Notes: a model not told the origin generated them from the letters alone. DNA of 16,283 nucleotides from Flavobacteriales bacterium (GCA_900770875.1 CAAGLV010000204.1:1-16283), one strand, 5' to 3'. Shown: positions 1-7,112, counted from the stretch's first letter. Numbers and translations are program-made.

Positions 1-2
1 TA

Positions 3-452
3 TCAGCATTAGGATTACCAAGTTACCGCCAAACAACAGCAAAAGATATGATTGTTTTTACAGCTTCATCAATTTTGCCACAAGGTTACGGAACGCAAAT
101 TCCGTTAGAAGATAAATGGGTTTTGTCTGAAAAAGAAGTTGCTAAAGTAGAAACAGCAGTAACTAAATATAATACAGCTATAAGAGCATTGGCAACAGCT
201 TATAATTTAGCTTTTGTAGATGTTTATACAGAAATGAGTAAGTTATCTTCTGCTTCAGGAATTCGTTATTACAGTAATACTTATACAACAACATTTGTTT
301 CTGGTGGAGCGTTTTCTTTAGATGGAATTCACTTAACAGGAACAGGATATGCTTTAATTGCCAATATGTTTGCAAATGCAATTAACACAAAGTATAAATC
401 TAACTTAAGAAATGTATTTCCGGGAGCGTATCCAGGAGTTAAAATACCTTAA
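3..452 (+). CDS. SGNH/GDSL-family hydrolase, C-terminal part (5' truncated by window)
   Basis: The frame is open from base 3 to the TAA at 450-452 with no start that must be real, so this is the C-terminal 149 residues or so of a longer protein. The ending carries the block V signature of SGNH/GDSL esterases: Asp-Gly-Ile-His (Asp at 321-323, His at 330-332) followed by a Gly-x-Gly-Tyr helix. This supplies the Asp and His of the Ser-Asp-His triad; the nucleophilic GDS serine would lie upstream of the window. The PQGYGTxIPLEDKWVL stretch and the final NAYxGV-like ending resemble, from memory, a family of secreted flavobacterial lipase/esterase-like proteins of roughly 450-500 residues, usually exported. 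The substrate is unknown. It converges on fbp across a shared hairpin. Family confidence is high, function beyond hydrolase low. Confidence 0.8.
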   Translation, partial: SALGLPSYRQTTAKDMIVFTASSILPQGYGTQIPLEDKWVLSEKEVAKVETAVTKYNTAIRALATAYNLAFVDVYTEMSKLSSASGIRYYSNTYTTTFVSGGAFSLDGIHLTGTGYALIANMFANAINTKYKSNLRNVFPGAYPGVKIP

Positions 453-461
453 TTATAGTGT

Positions 462-507
462 TTCAAACAAAAAAAGCTTCTCGGTAGAGAAGCTTTTTTT
501 GTTTGAA
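462..507. terminator. Bidirectional rho-independent terminator between hydrolase gene and fbp
   Basis: Two perfectly complementary 21-base arms (462-482 and 487-507) flank a GGTA loop. Each arm holds a GC-containing core (GCTTCTC/GAGAAGC) next to a run of seven A or T, so on either strand the hairpin is followed by a U-run. It begins 10 bases after the hydrolase stop and ends 22 bases before the fbp stop on the other strand, exactly where a shared terminator for convergent genes is expected. Confidence 0.92.
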
Positions 508-528
508 TTTATTCTTATATAAAAAAAA

Positions 529-1542
529 TTATTCAGGGTTGTTGGCTAAAAATTCTTCAGCTTTTTCAACTAAATTTTTAGATCCGCAAAAGAAAGGTAC
601 ACGTTGGTGCAATTCTGTTGGTTGAATATCTAAAATACGTTGGTATCCGTCCGAAGCCTTTCCGCCAGCTTGTTCTGCTAAATATGCCATTGGGTTACAT
701 TCGTACAATAAACGTAATTTTCCGTTCGGATTATTTGTTCCAGAAGGATAAATATAAATACCGCCTTTTAACATATTTCTGTGGAAATCCGAACATAAAG
801 AACCAATATAACGCGATGTGTATGGACGATCGCCTTCGTCGGCTTGGCAATATTTAATAAACTTTTTAACACCTAAAGGAAACTTAACGTAATTACCTTC
901 GTTAACCGAATAAATGTTACCATCTTCTGGTATTCTTAAATTTGGATGAGATAAATAAAACGTTCCGATACCTGGGTTTAAAGTAAATCCGTTAACACCG
1001 TTACCTGTTGTGTAAACTAACATTGTAGATGTTCCGTAAACAACATAACCAGCAGCAACTTGCTTGTTACCAGGTTGTAAAAAATCTTCTAAAGTAACCG
1101 GAGTTCCTGGCTCAGAAACGCGGCGATAAATAGAGAAAATTGTACCAACCGAAACGTTAACATCAATGTTTGATGATCCGTCTAAAGGATCAATTAAAAC
1201 CACATATTTACTGTTGTTTTGATTTTTTGATGTTTTAATTTCGATAAAATCTTCGTTTTCTTCTGATGCAATTCCGCAAACAACTTCTCGCTGAGAAAGA
1301 GTCTCTATAAAAGTTTCGTTTGCAAAAACATCTAATTTTTGTTGCTTTTCTCCTTGTACATTTTCGTTTCCGTATTCTCCAAGAATATTTATTAAACCAG
1401 CCTTGTTAACTTTGTAGTTTACAATTTTTGTAGCAAGTTTAATAGAGCTTAATAAACGTGAAAGTTCTCCAGTAGAGTAAATAAAGTCTTCCTGATTTTC
1501 GATAATAAACTCACCTAGAGTCTGATGCGAATTTTGTGTCAT
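529..1542 (-). CDS. fbp: Fructose-1,6-bisphosphatase, class I
   Basis: Hydrolyses fructose 1,6-bisphosphate to fructose 6-phosphate and phosphate, the committed step of gluconeogenesis in the cytoplasm. With the start at 1542 the protein has 337 residues, the normal class I size. The metal-binding motif DPLDGSSNID lies at residues 118-127, the preceding acidic Ser-Glu-Glu loop at 93-95, the substrate-binding SRYIGSLCSDFHR at 243-255 and the KLRLLYECNPMAY signature at 275-287. An in-frame ATG at 1590 would add 16 residues (MLIKSNFTIFGKQNIT) that do not look like the family; MTQNSHQTLGEF begins where class I enzymes normally begin, so 1542 is preferred. It is transcribed away from lysC and ends at the shared hairpin. 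Identification is firm; the start is the only uncertainty. Confidence 0.96.
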   Translation of the reverse strand: MTQNSHQTLGEFIIENQEDFIYSTGELSRLLSSIKLATKIVNYKVNKAGLINILGEYGNENVQGEKQQKLDVFANETFIETLSQREVVCGIASEENEDFIEIKTSKNQNNSKYVVLIDPLDGSSNIDVNVSVGTIFSIYRRVSEPGTPVTLEDFLQPGNKQVAAGYVVYGTSTMLVYTTGNGVNGFTLNPGIGTFYLSHPNLRIPEDGNIYSVNEGNYVKFPLGVKKFIKYCQADEGDRPYTSRYIGSLCSDFHRNMLKGGIYIYPSGTNNPNGKLRLLYECNPMAYLAEQAGGKASDGYQRILDIQPTELHQRVPFFCGSKNLVEKAEEFLANNPE

Positions 1543-1559
1543 AGTTATGTTTTGCTTTC

Positions 1560-1590
1560 CAAATATCGTAAAATTTGATTTTATTAACAA
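1560..1590 (-). promoter_or_regulatory. Possible fbp promoter
   Basis: On the minus strand GATATTTG (1560-1567) matches the Bacteroidota -7 consensus TAnnTTTG except for the first base, and TTG (1588-1590) lies 20 bases upstream. Transcription would begin about 10 bases before the preferred ATG and would exclude the upstream ATG. The consensus is degenerate and the region AT-rich, so this is tentative. Confidence 0.35.
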
Positions 1591-1662
1591 TACGTACCCA
1601 TTTAAATAGATAAAGGTGTGTATAAATCATTTATTAGTATAAATTTATAGTATTAAGAGAAG

Positions 1663-1695
1663 TTGTATTTTAAACGTCTCAAATGCTTATATTTG
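1663..1695 (+). promoter_or_regulatory. Promoter of the lysC-olsF unit
   Basis: TTG at 1663-1665 and TATATTTG at 1688-1695 are 22 bases apart, fitting the flavobacterial TTG/TAnnTTTG promoter used by the primary sigma factor of Bacteroidota. A start near 1702 would give a leader of about 25 bases before the ATG at 1726. It lies in the 183-base region between the divergent fbp and lysC. Confidence 0.6.
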
Positions 1696-1725
1696 TAAGT
1701 TGATTATTAGAATTAATATTAAAAG

Positions 1726-2967
1726 ATGAAGGTTTTCAAATTCGGAGGTGCATCAGTTAAAGATGCTGAAGGGATAAGGAATGTAGCAAACTTACTGCAA
1801 ACAGTAGGTTATCAAAATACATGTATGATTGTTTCTGCTATGGGCAAAACAACAAATGCGTTAGAAGAAGTAGTGAAACGCTATTTTGATAATGAAGATT
1901 ATACCAAAACAATCGACGAAATTGAAAAGAAACATATCGATATTGCAAAAGAATTATTTACCGATGCCACAGATGTTTCTAACGAAATTAGTCAGTTTTT
2001 TAACGATTTAACCTCGTTTTTAAGACGAAATAAATCACCAAATAGAAGTTACGTTTACGATCAAGTAGTTTGTTGTGGAGAATTAATCTCAACAAAAATA
2101 ATCTCGATGTACTTCAACTCGATTGGCTTAAATAATCAATGGTTAGACGTAAGAGATTACATTAAAACAGATAATACATACCGCGAAGGAAAAGTAAATT
2201 GGCAATTAACAGACGAAAATATTGCACAATTACCAACAGCAGGTTTTTATATTACACAAGGATTTTTAGGATCGGATCCAAATTATTTTACAACAACTTT
2301 AGGTAGAGAAGGATCTGATTATTCTGCGGCAATTTTTGCTTACTGCACAAATGCCGAAAGTATGACAATTTGGAAAGATGTACCAGGTGTATTAAATGCC
2401 GATCCACGTTATTTTAACGAAACCGAATTGTTAAACCAAATTTCGTACGAAGAGGCTATCGAGCTAGCTTATTATGGAGCATCTGTAATTCACCCAAAAA
2501 CATTACAGCCATTACAGCAAAAAGAAATTCCATTCTTTGTAAAATCGTTTATTAACCCAGCCGAATCAGGAACAGCCGTACGTACCGGAAAGCCTTTAGA
2601 TCCACAAGTACCATGTTTTATTCTTAAAAAAGAACAACACTTAGTACGTTTATCATCAAAAGATTTCTCGTTTATTACAGAAGATAAATTAAGTGGCGTA
2701 TTTACAAAATTATCACAACATCAAATCAAAGTTAACTTAATGCAAAACTCAGCAATTTCGTTATCACTTTGTTTAGAAGATAAATACAACCATTTAGACC
2801 AATTTATCCAAGAAATGGAAAGCGAATTTAAAGTACAATTAGATCAGAATGTTTTATTATACACAATTCGTTATTTTAATGCAGACTCTGATTCGATTAT
2901 AGATAAAAATAAAGAGTTATTACGTCAAACAGTTCGCGAGACGTTACAAATTGTTGTTAAAGATTAG
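1726..2967 (+). CDS. lysC: Aspartate kinase, monofunctional, with divergent C-terminal ACT region
   Basis: Phosphorylates aspartate to 4-phospho-aspartate, the first step toward lysine/diaminopimelate, threonine and methionine. The protein has 413 residues. The amino-acid kinase domain (about 1-280) shows KFGGASV at 5-11, CGELIS at 117-122, the nucleotide loop GREGSDYSA at 193-201 and WKDVPGVLNADPR at 216-228. Two of these depart from the usual enterobacterial text: GREGSD where GRGGSD is common, and WKDV where WTDV is common. Residues about 300-413 look like one recognisable ACT unit followed by a weaker one, so allosteric control may differ from classical LysC. No homoserine dehydrogenase is fused. 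The downstream acyltransferase begins 3 bases after its stop. Family assignment is strong; its being the organism's main lysine-branch kinase is inference. Confidence 0.88.
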   Translation: MKVFKFGGASVKDAEGIRNVANLLQTVGYQNTCMIVSAMGKTTNALEEVVKRYFDNEDYTKTIDEIEKKHIDIAKELFTDATDVSNEISQFFNDLTSFLRRNKSPNRSYVYDQVVCCGELISTKIISMYFNSIGLNNQWLDVRDYIKTDNTYREGKVNWQLTDENIAQLPTAGFYITQGFLGSDPNYFTTTLGREGSDYSAAIFAYCTNAESMTIWKDVPGVLNADPRYFNETELLNQISYEEAIELAYYGASVIHPKTLQPLQQKEIPFFVKSFINPAESGTAVRTGKPLDPQVPCFILKKEQHLVRLSSKDFSFITEDKLSGVFTKLSQHQIKVNLMQNSAISLSLCLEDKYNHLDQFIQEMESEFKVQLDQNVLLYTIRYFNADSDSIIDKNKELLRQTVRETLQIVVKD

Positions 2968-2970
2968 TAA

Positions 2971-4812
2971 ATGGGATTAGTTACTACAAAAGAAATTTAT
3001 AATGCATCTGGTTTATCTCGATTCGGAATATTGGGTAAACCAGTTGCATGGTTTCTCAAGAAGGCTTTAGATCTTGATAAATTAAATAAATTATATGATG
3101 GGGGAGCTCATTTAGATGCGGTAAATTTTTTATCGTATTTAATTGATGAGCTAAATGTTGATTACGAAATTCATGAAGAAGATTTAAAAAGAATACCTAA
3201 AACAGGTCCTTTTATAATAGTATCTAATCACCCTTTAGGAGCATTAGACGGTATCCTTTTAATGTATATTATGAATAAAATTCGCCCAGATTTTAAAGTA
3301 ATGGGGAATTTTTTATTACATAAAATAGAGCCATTACAACCAATGGTTATACCCGTAAATCCGTTCGAAACACGCAAAGATGCCTACAATAGTTTAAACG
3401 GTATGCGCGAGGTTTTACGTACTTTAAAAAATGATGGATGTATTGGGATTTTTCCGGCCGGAGAAGTTTCTTACCGAGACGAAAACGGAGAATTACAAGA
3501 TCGCGAATGGCAAGATACGGCGATGCGATTAATTCAGAAAGCTAAAGTTCCTGTAATTCCGGTATTTTTTAGAGCAAAAAATAGCGAGATTTTCTACCGA
3601 ATGGCAAAAATTCACTCCGATTTTCAAACGGCAATGTTGCCCGCAGAAATGATGAGAAAAAGAACACGACCAATCCAAATTCGCATCGGTAAACCAATCC
3701 TTCCTAAACAACAAGCAAATCATCCTGAATTAGAGGATTTCAAACATTTTTTACGTAAAAAGACATACATGTTGTCGTCTTATTACAATAAGAAAAAATC
3801 GTTAACAGATGTTTTAAAAAATACATCAAATAATTTACATTTACCTCGAATTTCCTCAAAATCGAAAGTGAAAGATATTGTGCCAGAGACAGATATCGAT
3901 TTAATTAAAAAAGATTTAGACGGTTTAAGAAATGACGAAATGGCGTTGTTATTTACAAATAATAATTACGAATGTTTCTTTTCTAAAGCCGAAAATATTC
4001 CAAACGTTTTAAGAGAAATTGGTCGATTAAGAGAAATTACATTTAGAAATGTAGGTGAAGGAACAAATAATGAGATTGATTTAGATCGATACGACGATCA
4101 TTATCACCATTTATTTTTATGGGATAAAGACGAAAATCGCATTGTAGGTGCTTACAGAATGGCAATTGGATCTGAAGTTTATAAAAAATACGGAATTAAA
4201 GGCTTTTATATAAACGAGCTTTTTGATTTTGGACCAGAAATTCATCCATTCTTTAAAAAATGTATCGAAATGGGGCGCGCCTTTGTTTCTATCGATTACC
4301 AGCAAAAGCCAATGCCATTGTTTTTGTTATGGCGCGGAATTGTGCATGTAACATTACGTAATCCAAATCAAAAATTTATTATCGGAGGTGTAAGTATTAG
4401 TAATCAATTTTCTGATTTCTCTAAATCGTTGATGATCGAGTTTATGAAATCGCATTATTTTGATTCGACAGTTGCACAATATGTTCGTCCTAAAAAAGAG
4501 TTTAAAGTAAAACTTACAGACGAAGAAAAACAATTTATCTTTGAAGAGTCTGAAGCTGATTTAAATAAATTTGATAAATTAATTGATGAGTTAGAGCCAA
4601 ATATGTTGCGCTTACCAGTTTTAATTAAAAAATACATCAAACAAAATGCAAAAGTAATTGCTTTTAATGTAGATCCTTTATTTAATGATGCAATAGATGG
4701 ATTAATGTATATTCGTGTTTCTGATATTCCCGAATCTACTGTGCGTCCGGTGTTAGAAGATATCCAAGCCGAATTAGAACGTAAAATTAATTCGGGTAAA
4801 TTTGATGAATAA
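2971..4812 (+). CDS. olsF: OlsF-like bifunctional acyltransferase (PlsC-type plus OlsB-type domains), aminolipid synthesis
   Basis: This 613-residue protein joins two acyltransferase modules. The N-terminal half (about 60-280) is a PlsC/OlsA-like O-acyltransferase with SNHPLGALDG, where the catalytic His87 and Asp93 are five residues apart as in the OlsF/COG3176 type rather than the usual four, and FPAGE at 161-165 as the block III equivalent. The C-terminal half (about 310-500) resembles the OlsB/hemolysin-type N-acyltransferase with an E-x-GRAFV motif. Established knowledge: OlsF enzymes, characterised from Serratia and studied in Flavobacterium, carry out both N-acylation of ornithine with a 3-hydroxy fatty acid and the following O-acylation, giving ornithine lipids of the outer membrane. 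It could act on another amino acid such as glycine. Likely membrane-associated on the cytoplasmic side. It shares an operon with lysC (stop, one in-frame TAA, then ATG), suggesting coupled translation. Confidence 0.82.
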   Translation: MGLVTTKEIYNASGLSRFGILGKPVAWFLKKALDLDKLNKLYDGGAHLDAVNFLSYLIDELNVDYEIHEEDLKRIPKTGPFIIVSNHPLGALDGILLMYIMNKIRPDFKVMGNFLLHKIEPLQPMVIPVNPFETRKDAYNSLNGMREVLRTLKNDGCIGIFPAGEVSYRDENGELQDREWQDTAMRLIQKAKVPVIPVFFRAKNSEIFYRMAKIHSDFQTAMLPAEMMRKRTRPIQIRIGKPILPKQQANHPELEDFKHFLRKKTYMLSSYYNKKKSLTDVLKNTSNNLHLPRISSKSKVKDIVPETDIDLIKKDLDGLRNDEMALLFTNNNYECFFSKAENIPNVLREIGRLREITFRNVGEGTNNEIDLDRYDDHYHHLFLWDKDENRIVGAYRMAIGSEVYKKYGIKGFYINELFDFGPEIHPFFKKCIEMGRAFVSIDYQQKPMPLFLLWRGIVHVTLRNPNQKFIIGGVSISNQFSDFSKSLMIEFMKSHYFDSTVAQYVRPKKEFKVKLTDEEKQFIFEESEADLNKFDKLIDELEPNMLRLPVLIKKYIKQNAKVIAFNVDPLFNDAIDGLMYIRVSDIPESTVRPVLEDIQAELERKINSGKFDE

Positions 4813-4848
4813 TCAGTTTTTAGAATAAAATACTAAAATACAATGCAT

Positions 4849-4881
4849 AAAAAAAGGCGCCTAACTTAGTTAGACGCCTTT
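4849..4881 (-). terminator. Terminator of the small lipoprotein gene, facing olsF
   Basis: Arms 4853-4865 and 4869-4881 pair over 13 bases around a TTA loop. The single mismatch is C/A on the plus strand but a G-U wobble on the minus strand. The A-run at 4849-4855 becomes the U-run on the minus strand. So it works best for the minus-strand lipoprotein gene that ends 22 bases away, and may also stop olsF transcription. Confidence 0.85.
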
Positions 4882-4902
4882 AATATTTTAGCTTCGCTAT
4901 AA

Positions 4903-5121
4903 TTATTGAGCTGGAGCTTCTTCAACAACTGTTTCAGTAACAACTGTAGAATCTGCAGGAGCTGCAGTAGAATCAGCAACAACAGCAGCAGAATCAACTA
5001 CTTCTGTAGCAGCAGAATCAACAACTACTTCTTCAACTACTTCTTCTTGAGCTTTCTCTCCACAAGATACTGCTCCTAATGATAAAGCTGCAACTGCAAC
5101 TAATGCGAAAAATTTTTTCAT
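4903..5121 (-). CDS. Small acidic repeat-containing lipoprotein
   Basis: A 72-residue protein with a lipoprotein signal: MKK, a hydrophobic stretch at about 4-18, and a lipobox ending in Ser19-Cys20. After the cysteine only about 52 residues remain, almost all Val, Ala, Asp, Glu, Ser and Thr, with recurring V-x-DS(A/T)A units (VVDSAATE, VVDSAAVV, ADSTAAPA, ADSTVVTE). There is no folded-domain signature, so it is probably a flexible acidic chain tethered to a membrane. Small lipoproteins of this type are common in flavobacteria and have no known function as far as I know. It has its own -7 element and terminator, and is not co-transcribed with argH behind a terminator. The coding call is solid because of the clean lipobox and flanking signals; the role is unknown. 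Confidence 0.85.
   Translation of the reverse strand: MKKFFALVAVAALSLGAVSCGEKAQEEVVEEVVVDSAATEVVDSAAVVADSTAAPADSTVVTETVVEEAPAQ
4984..5022 (-). repeat. 15-base direct repeat, 24-base period, inside the lipoprotein gene
   Basis: AGCAGCAGAATCAAC occurs at 4984-4998 and again at 5008-5022, offset by exactly 24 bases (8 codons). It encodes the repeated VVDSAA unit in the protein. The in-frame period means gain or loss of a copy would keep the reading frame. Confidence 0.9.
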
Positions 5122-5165
5122 CTTTTTAAATTTAATCGATTAAACGTTCTGTTAACTTGACAAAG

Positions 5166-5173
5166 CAAATTTA
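5166..5173 (-). promoter_or_regulatory. -7 element for the small lipoprotein gene
   Basis: Minus-strand TAAATTTG matches TAnnTTTG exactly and is followed by C, as at the argH and tRNA-Phe promoters here. It would start transcription about 35-40 bases before the ATG. No clear TTG is present at the -33 distance, so only the -7 half is supported. Confidence 0.5.
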
Positions 5174-5293
5174 GGAAGTAATTTTAATCACTTACTAGAA
5201 TTGATGTTGTAATAATTTTGTAAAAGCTATTCTGTTTTACAAAATATTATTTTACAATAAGTTATATTTTTAAATTTCCGAAATTATAAAATA

Positions 5294-5329
5294 AAAAACT
5301 GCTTAATTTTTTACGATTAAGCAGTTTTT
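5294..5329 (-). terminator. Terminator of argH
   Basis: A 14-base perfect inverted repeat (5294-5307 with 5316-5329) with an 8-base loop, core ACTGCTTAA/TTAAGCAGT. The flanking A-tract at 5291-5298 gives a U-run on the minus strand. It sits 18 bases beyond the argH stop codon. Confidence 0.88.
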
Positions 5330-5347
5330 GATAAGGTATTTAAATTT

Positions 5348-6649
5348 TTATTTACAGATTGTAGCTGTAAGTTTAAAGTTTTCTACTTTATTTTCGATTA
5401 AATCTAATCTTAAGTTATGAATACTACCTACGTGTTTTGTTTCAAATTCTTTGTGTGGCACATAACTTCCGTCTTCAACAGCTAATCCAACTTGGCGATA
5501 TGCATCTCTAAATGGGGTACCGTTTTTAATCGAATCGTTAATGTTTTCTACCGTATAAATAGGATCGTATTTTTCTTGATCCATAAATCCGTCTTTAATC
5601 TCGAGTTGTGGAATTGCGAATGTTAAAATATCAATGATATTATCAAATTGCATCATCGGTTCAAATAAAATCTCTTTTAAGATTTGGTAATCTCTGTGGT
5701 ATCCACTTGGTAGATTATTTATTGTTAACATGATGTCGTTTGGTAACGCTTGGATACGATTACAATGTGCACGTGTTAACTCAAAAACATCAGGATTCTT
5801 TTTATGTGGCATAATAGAAGAACCTGTTGTCATTTCGTTTGGTAATTTTACAAATCCTAAATCTTGCGAGTTGTATAAAACTAAATCGTACGACATTTTT
5901 GATAATGTACCACAAATCATGGCTAAAGCAGTTGCAACCGATTTTTCGGTTTTTCCGCGTAGCATTTGTGCACCAACAGAAGAAACTAAAACTTCCGAAA
6001 ATCCCATTTCTTGTGTTGTTTGGATACGGTCGATTGGGAACGACGTTCCAAATCCAGCGCCAGATCCTAATGGGTTTTGATCTGCAATTTTAAAAGCAGC
6101 TTCGAAGAAATATAAATCGGTTAATAAATTCTCTGCATAAGCAGAAAACCACATTCCAAAACTACTTGGCATTGCGGCCTGAAAATGTGTGTATCCAGGT
6201 AATAAGGCGTCTTTATATTGTTCAGCTTTTTGTAATAAAATTTCAATTAAATTAAGAATCTTAGTGTTGATATTTTTTAAGTATTCTTTTTCAAATAATT
6301 GAATTGCAACTAAAACTTGATCGTTTCTAGATCGGGCTACGTGTATTTTTTTACCAGCATCGCCAGTTTTTTCAATTAAATATGCTTCAATTTTAGAGTG
6401 GATATCTTCAAAGTTATCATCTATATCAAAATTATCGGCATCAATTAATGTCAAAATCTCGTTTAATGCTTGCTGTAACGCTTCGTTTTCGGCATTTGTA
6501 ATTAATCCTACTTTTGCTAACATATTAGCCTGAGCTTTAGATGCAATGGCATCGTGCTTTGCTAAATAAGCATCTAGGATTCTGTCCTTTCCTACTGTAA
6601 ATTTTTCGATTTTATCATTAATGGTAAAACCTTTATCCCAAAGTTTCAT
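5348..6649 (-). CDS. argH: Argininosuccinate lyase
   Basis: Cleaves argininosuccinate to arginine and fumarate, the last step of arginine synthesis, as a cytoplasmic homotetramer of the fumarase/aspartase superfamily. The 433-residue length is slightly shorter than many homologues. Superfamily signatures are intact: HVARSRNDQ at 103-111, YTHFQ at 153-157 with the general acid/base His155, and the flexible GSSIMPHKKNPD loop at 276-287 with the catalytic serine. The start at 6649 gives MKLWDKGF, the normal N-terminus. No other arginine gene is adjacent, so it is a stand-alone locus here, with its own -7 element and terminator. A pair of ARG-box-like sites upstream suggests arginine-dependent control (inference). 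Identification is secure. Confidence 0.96.
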   Translation of the reverse strand: MKLWDKGFTINDKIEKFTVGKDRILDAYLAKHDAIASKAQANMLAKVGLITNAENEALQQALNEILTLIDADNFDIDDNFEDIHSKIEAYLIEKTGDAGKKIHVARSRNDQVLVAIQLFEKEYLKNINTKILNLIEILLQKAEQYKDALLPGYTHFQAAMPSSFGMWFSAYAENLLTDLYFFEAAFKIADQNPLGSGAGFGTSFPIDRIQTTQEMGFSEVLVSSVGAQMLRGKTEKSVATALAMICGTLSKMSYDLVLYNSQDLGFVKLPNEMTTGSSIMPHKKNPDVFELTRAHCNRIQALPNDIMLTINNLPSGYHRDYQILKEILFEPMMQFDNIIDILTFAIPQLEIKDGFMDQEKYDPIYTVENINDSIKNGTPFRDAYRQVGLAVEDGSYVPHKEFETKHVGSIHNLRLDLIENKVENFKLTATICK

Positions 6650-6672
6650 AAACTATATAACGATTAAGGGGG

Positions 6673-6680
6673 CAAATTTA
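6673..6680 (-). promoter_or_regulatory. -7 element for argH
   Basis: Minus-strand TAAATTTGC matches the Bacteroidota -7 consensus and is identical to the nine bases at the lipoprotein promoter (5165-5173). It would start transcription about 15-20 bases before the argH ATG. A good -33 TTG is missing at the expected place, near 6698-6705, just beside the ARG-box-like pair. Confidence 0.5.
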
Positions 6681-6710
6681 TAAAAATTAGATGTATAAAA
6701 TTTCATTATT

Positions 6711-6748
6711 TACGAATATTTATTAGTTAAAATAAATATTTATTCATC
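6711..6748. promoter_or_regulatory. Candidate ArgR operator: two ARG-box-like sites upstream of argH
   Basis: TAAATATTTATTCA (6733-6746) differs from the ARG-box core TGAATwwwwATTCA by one base. CGAATATTTATTAG (6713-6726) is a second, weaker match whose core starts 20 bases earlier. They share AATATTTATT as a direct repeat (6715-6724, 6735-6744), and the pair also forms inverted repeats. Tandem ARG boxes about 21 bases apart are the known binding arrangement for hexameric ArgR. The region is AT-rich, so chance matches are possible. Confidence 0.4.
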
Positions 6749-6995
6749 ATTATACATTGTTTACAGTATATTTTTTTTGTAAAAAGTGGTTTGATGGGAT
6801 AAAAAAATCGTTTAAAAAAATTATTTAAAAATGCAAGTTGGTAAAAAAAAGGGCTTAAAATTATGAACTAAACATATATTTGGCTTAAAAATTTTCGAGT
6901 TGAATTTTTTAGCTATAATCAATTACTAATCTGAAATTTAATTCTTTTTTGTAATTATTCTAAATTATTAAAATATAAATAAAATTAATGCATAT

Positions 6996-7029
6996 TTTGT
7001 TAAGATTACTCAGCTTAAGCGTATTTTTG
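6996..7029 (+). promoter_or_regulatory. acnB distal promoter candidate (P1)
   Basis: TTTG at 6996-6999 and TATTTTTG at 7022-7029, separated by 22 bases, fit TTTG/TAnnTTTG. A transcript from here would have a leader of about 165 bases before acnB. Confidence 0.45.
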
Positions 7030-7061
7030 TAGTAAATAATACAAACAATCTGTATGATTCC

Positions 7062-7094
7062 TTTGTGTAGATTTTGCTCAAATTCATACATTTG
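7062..7094 (+). promoter_or_regulatory. acnB proximal promoter candidate (P2)
   Basis: TTTG at 7062-7065 and TACATTTG at 7087-7094, with 21 bases between, match the flavobacterial consensus, and GC follows the -7 box. Transcription would begin near 7101, about 100 bases before the ATG at 7200. Confidence 0.55.
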
Positions 7095-7112
7095 CATAAA
7101 TGTTACACTGAG

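Noticed and set aside
1543..1590. Longer fbp start at 1590
   Set aside because: The extra 16 residues do not resemble class I fructose bisphosphatases, and a promoter-like element overlaps this stretch.
5730..6093. Plus-strand ORFs of 116 and 88 codons inside argH
   Set aside because: They lie antisense to strongly conserved argH sequence, overlap each other and show no family features or own start signals.
6751..6770. TATAC and GTATA inverted repeat around TGTTTACA
   Set aside because: Five-base arms in AT-rich DNA are easily explained by chance, and no regulator is implied.
6875..6882. TATATTTG in the argH-acnB intergenic region as a third acnB promoter
   Set aside because: No TTG or TTTG lies at the required distance upstream, and it is over 300 bases from the gene.
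6852..6890. Direct repeat GGCTTAAAA with 30-base offset
   Set aside because: Only nine bases, two copies, AT-rich surroundings; not enough to call an operator or the start of a repeat array.
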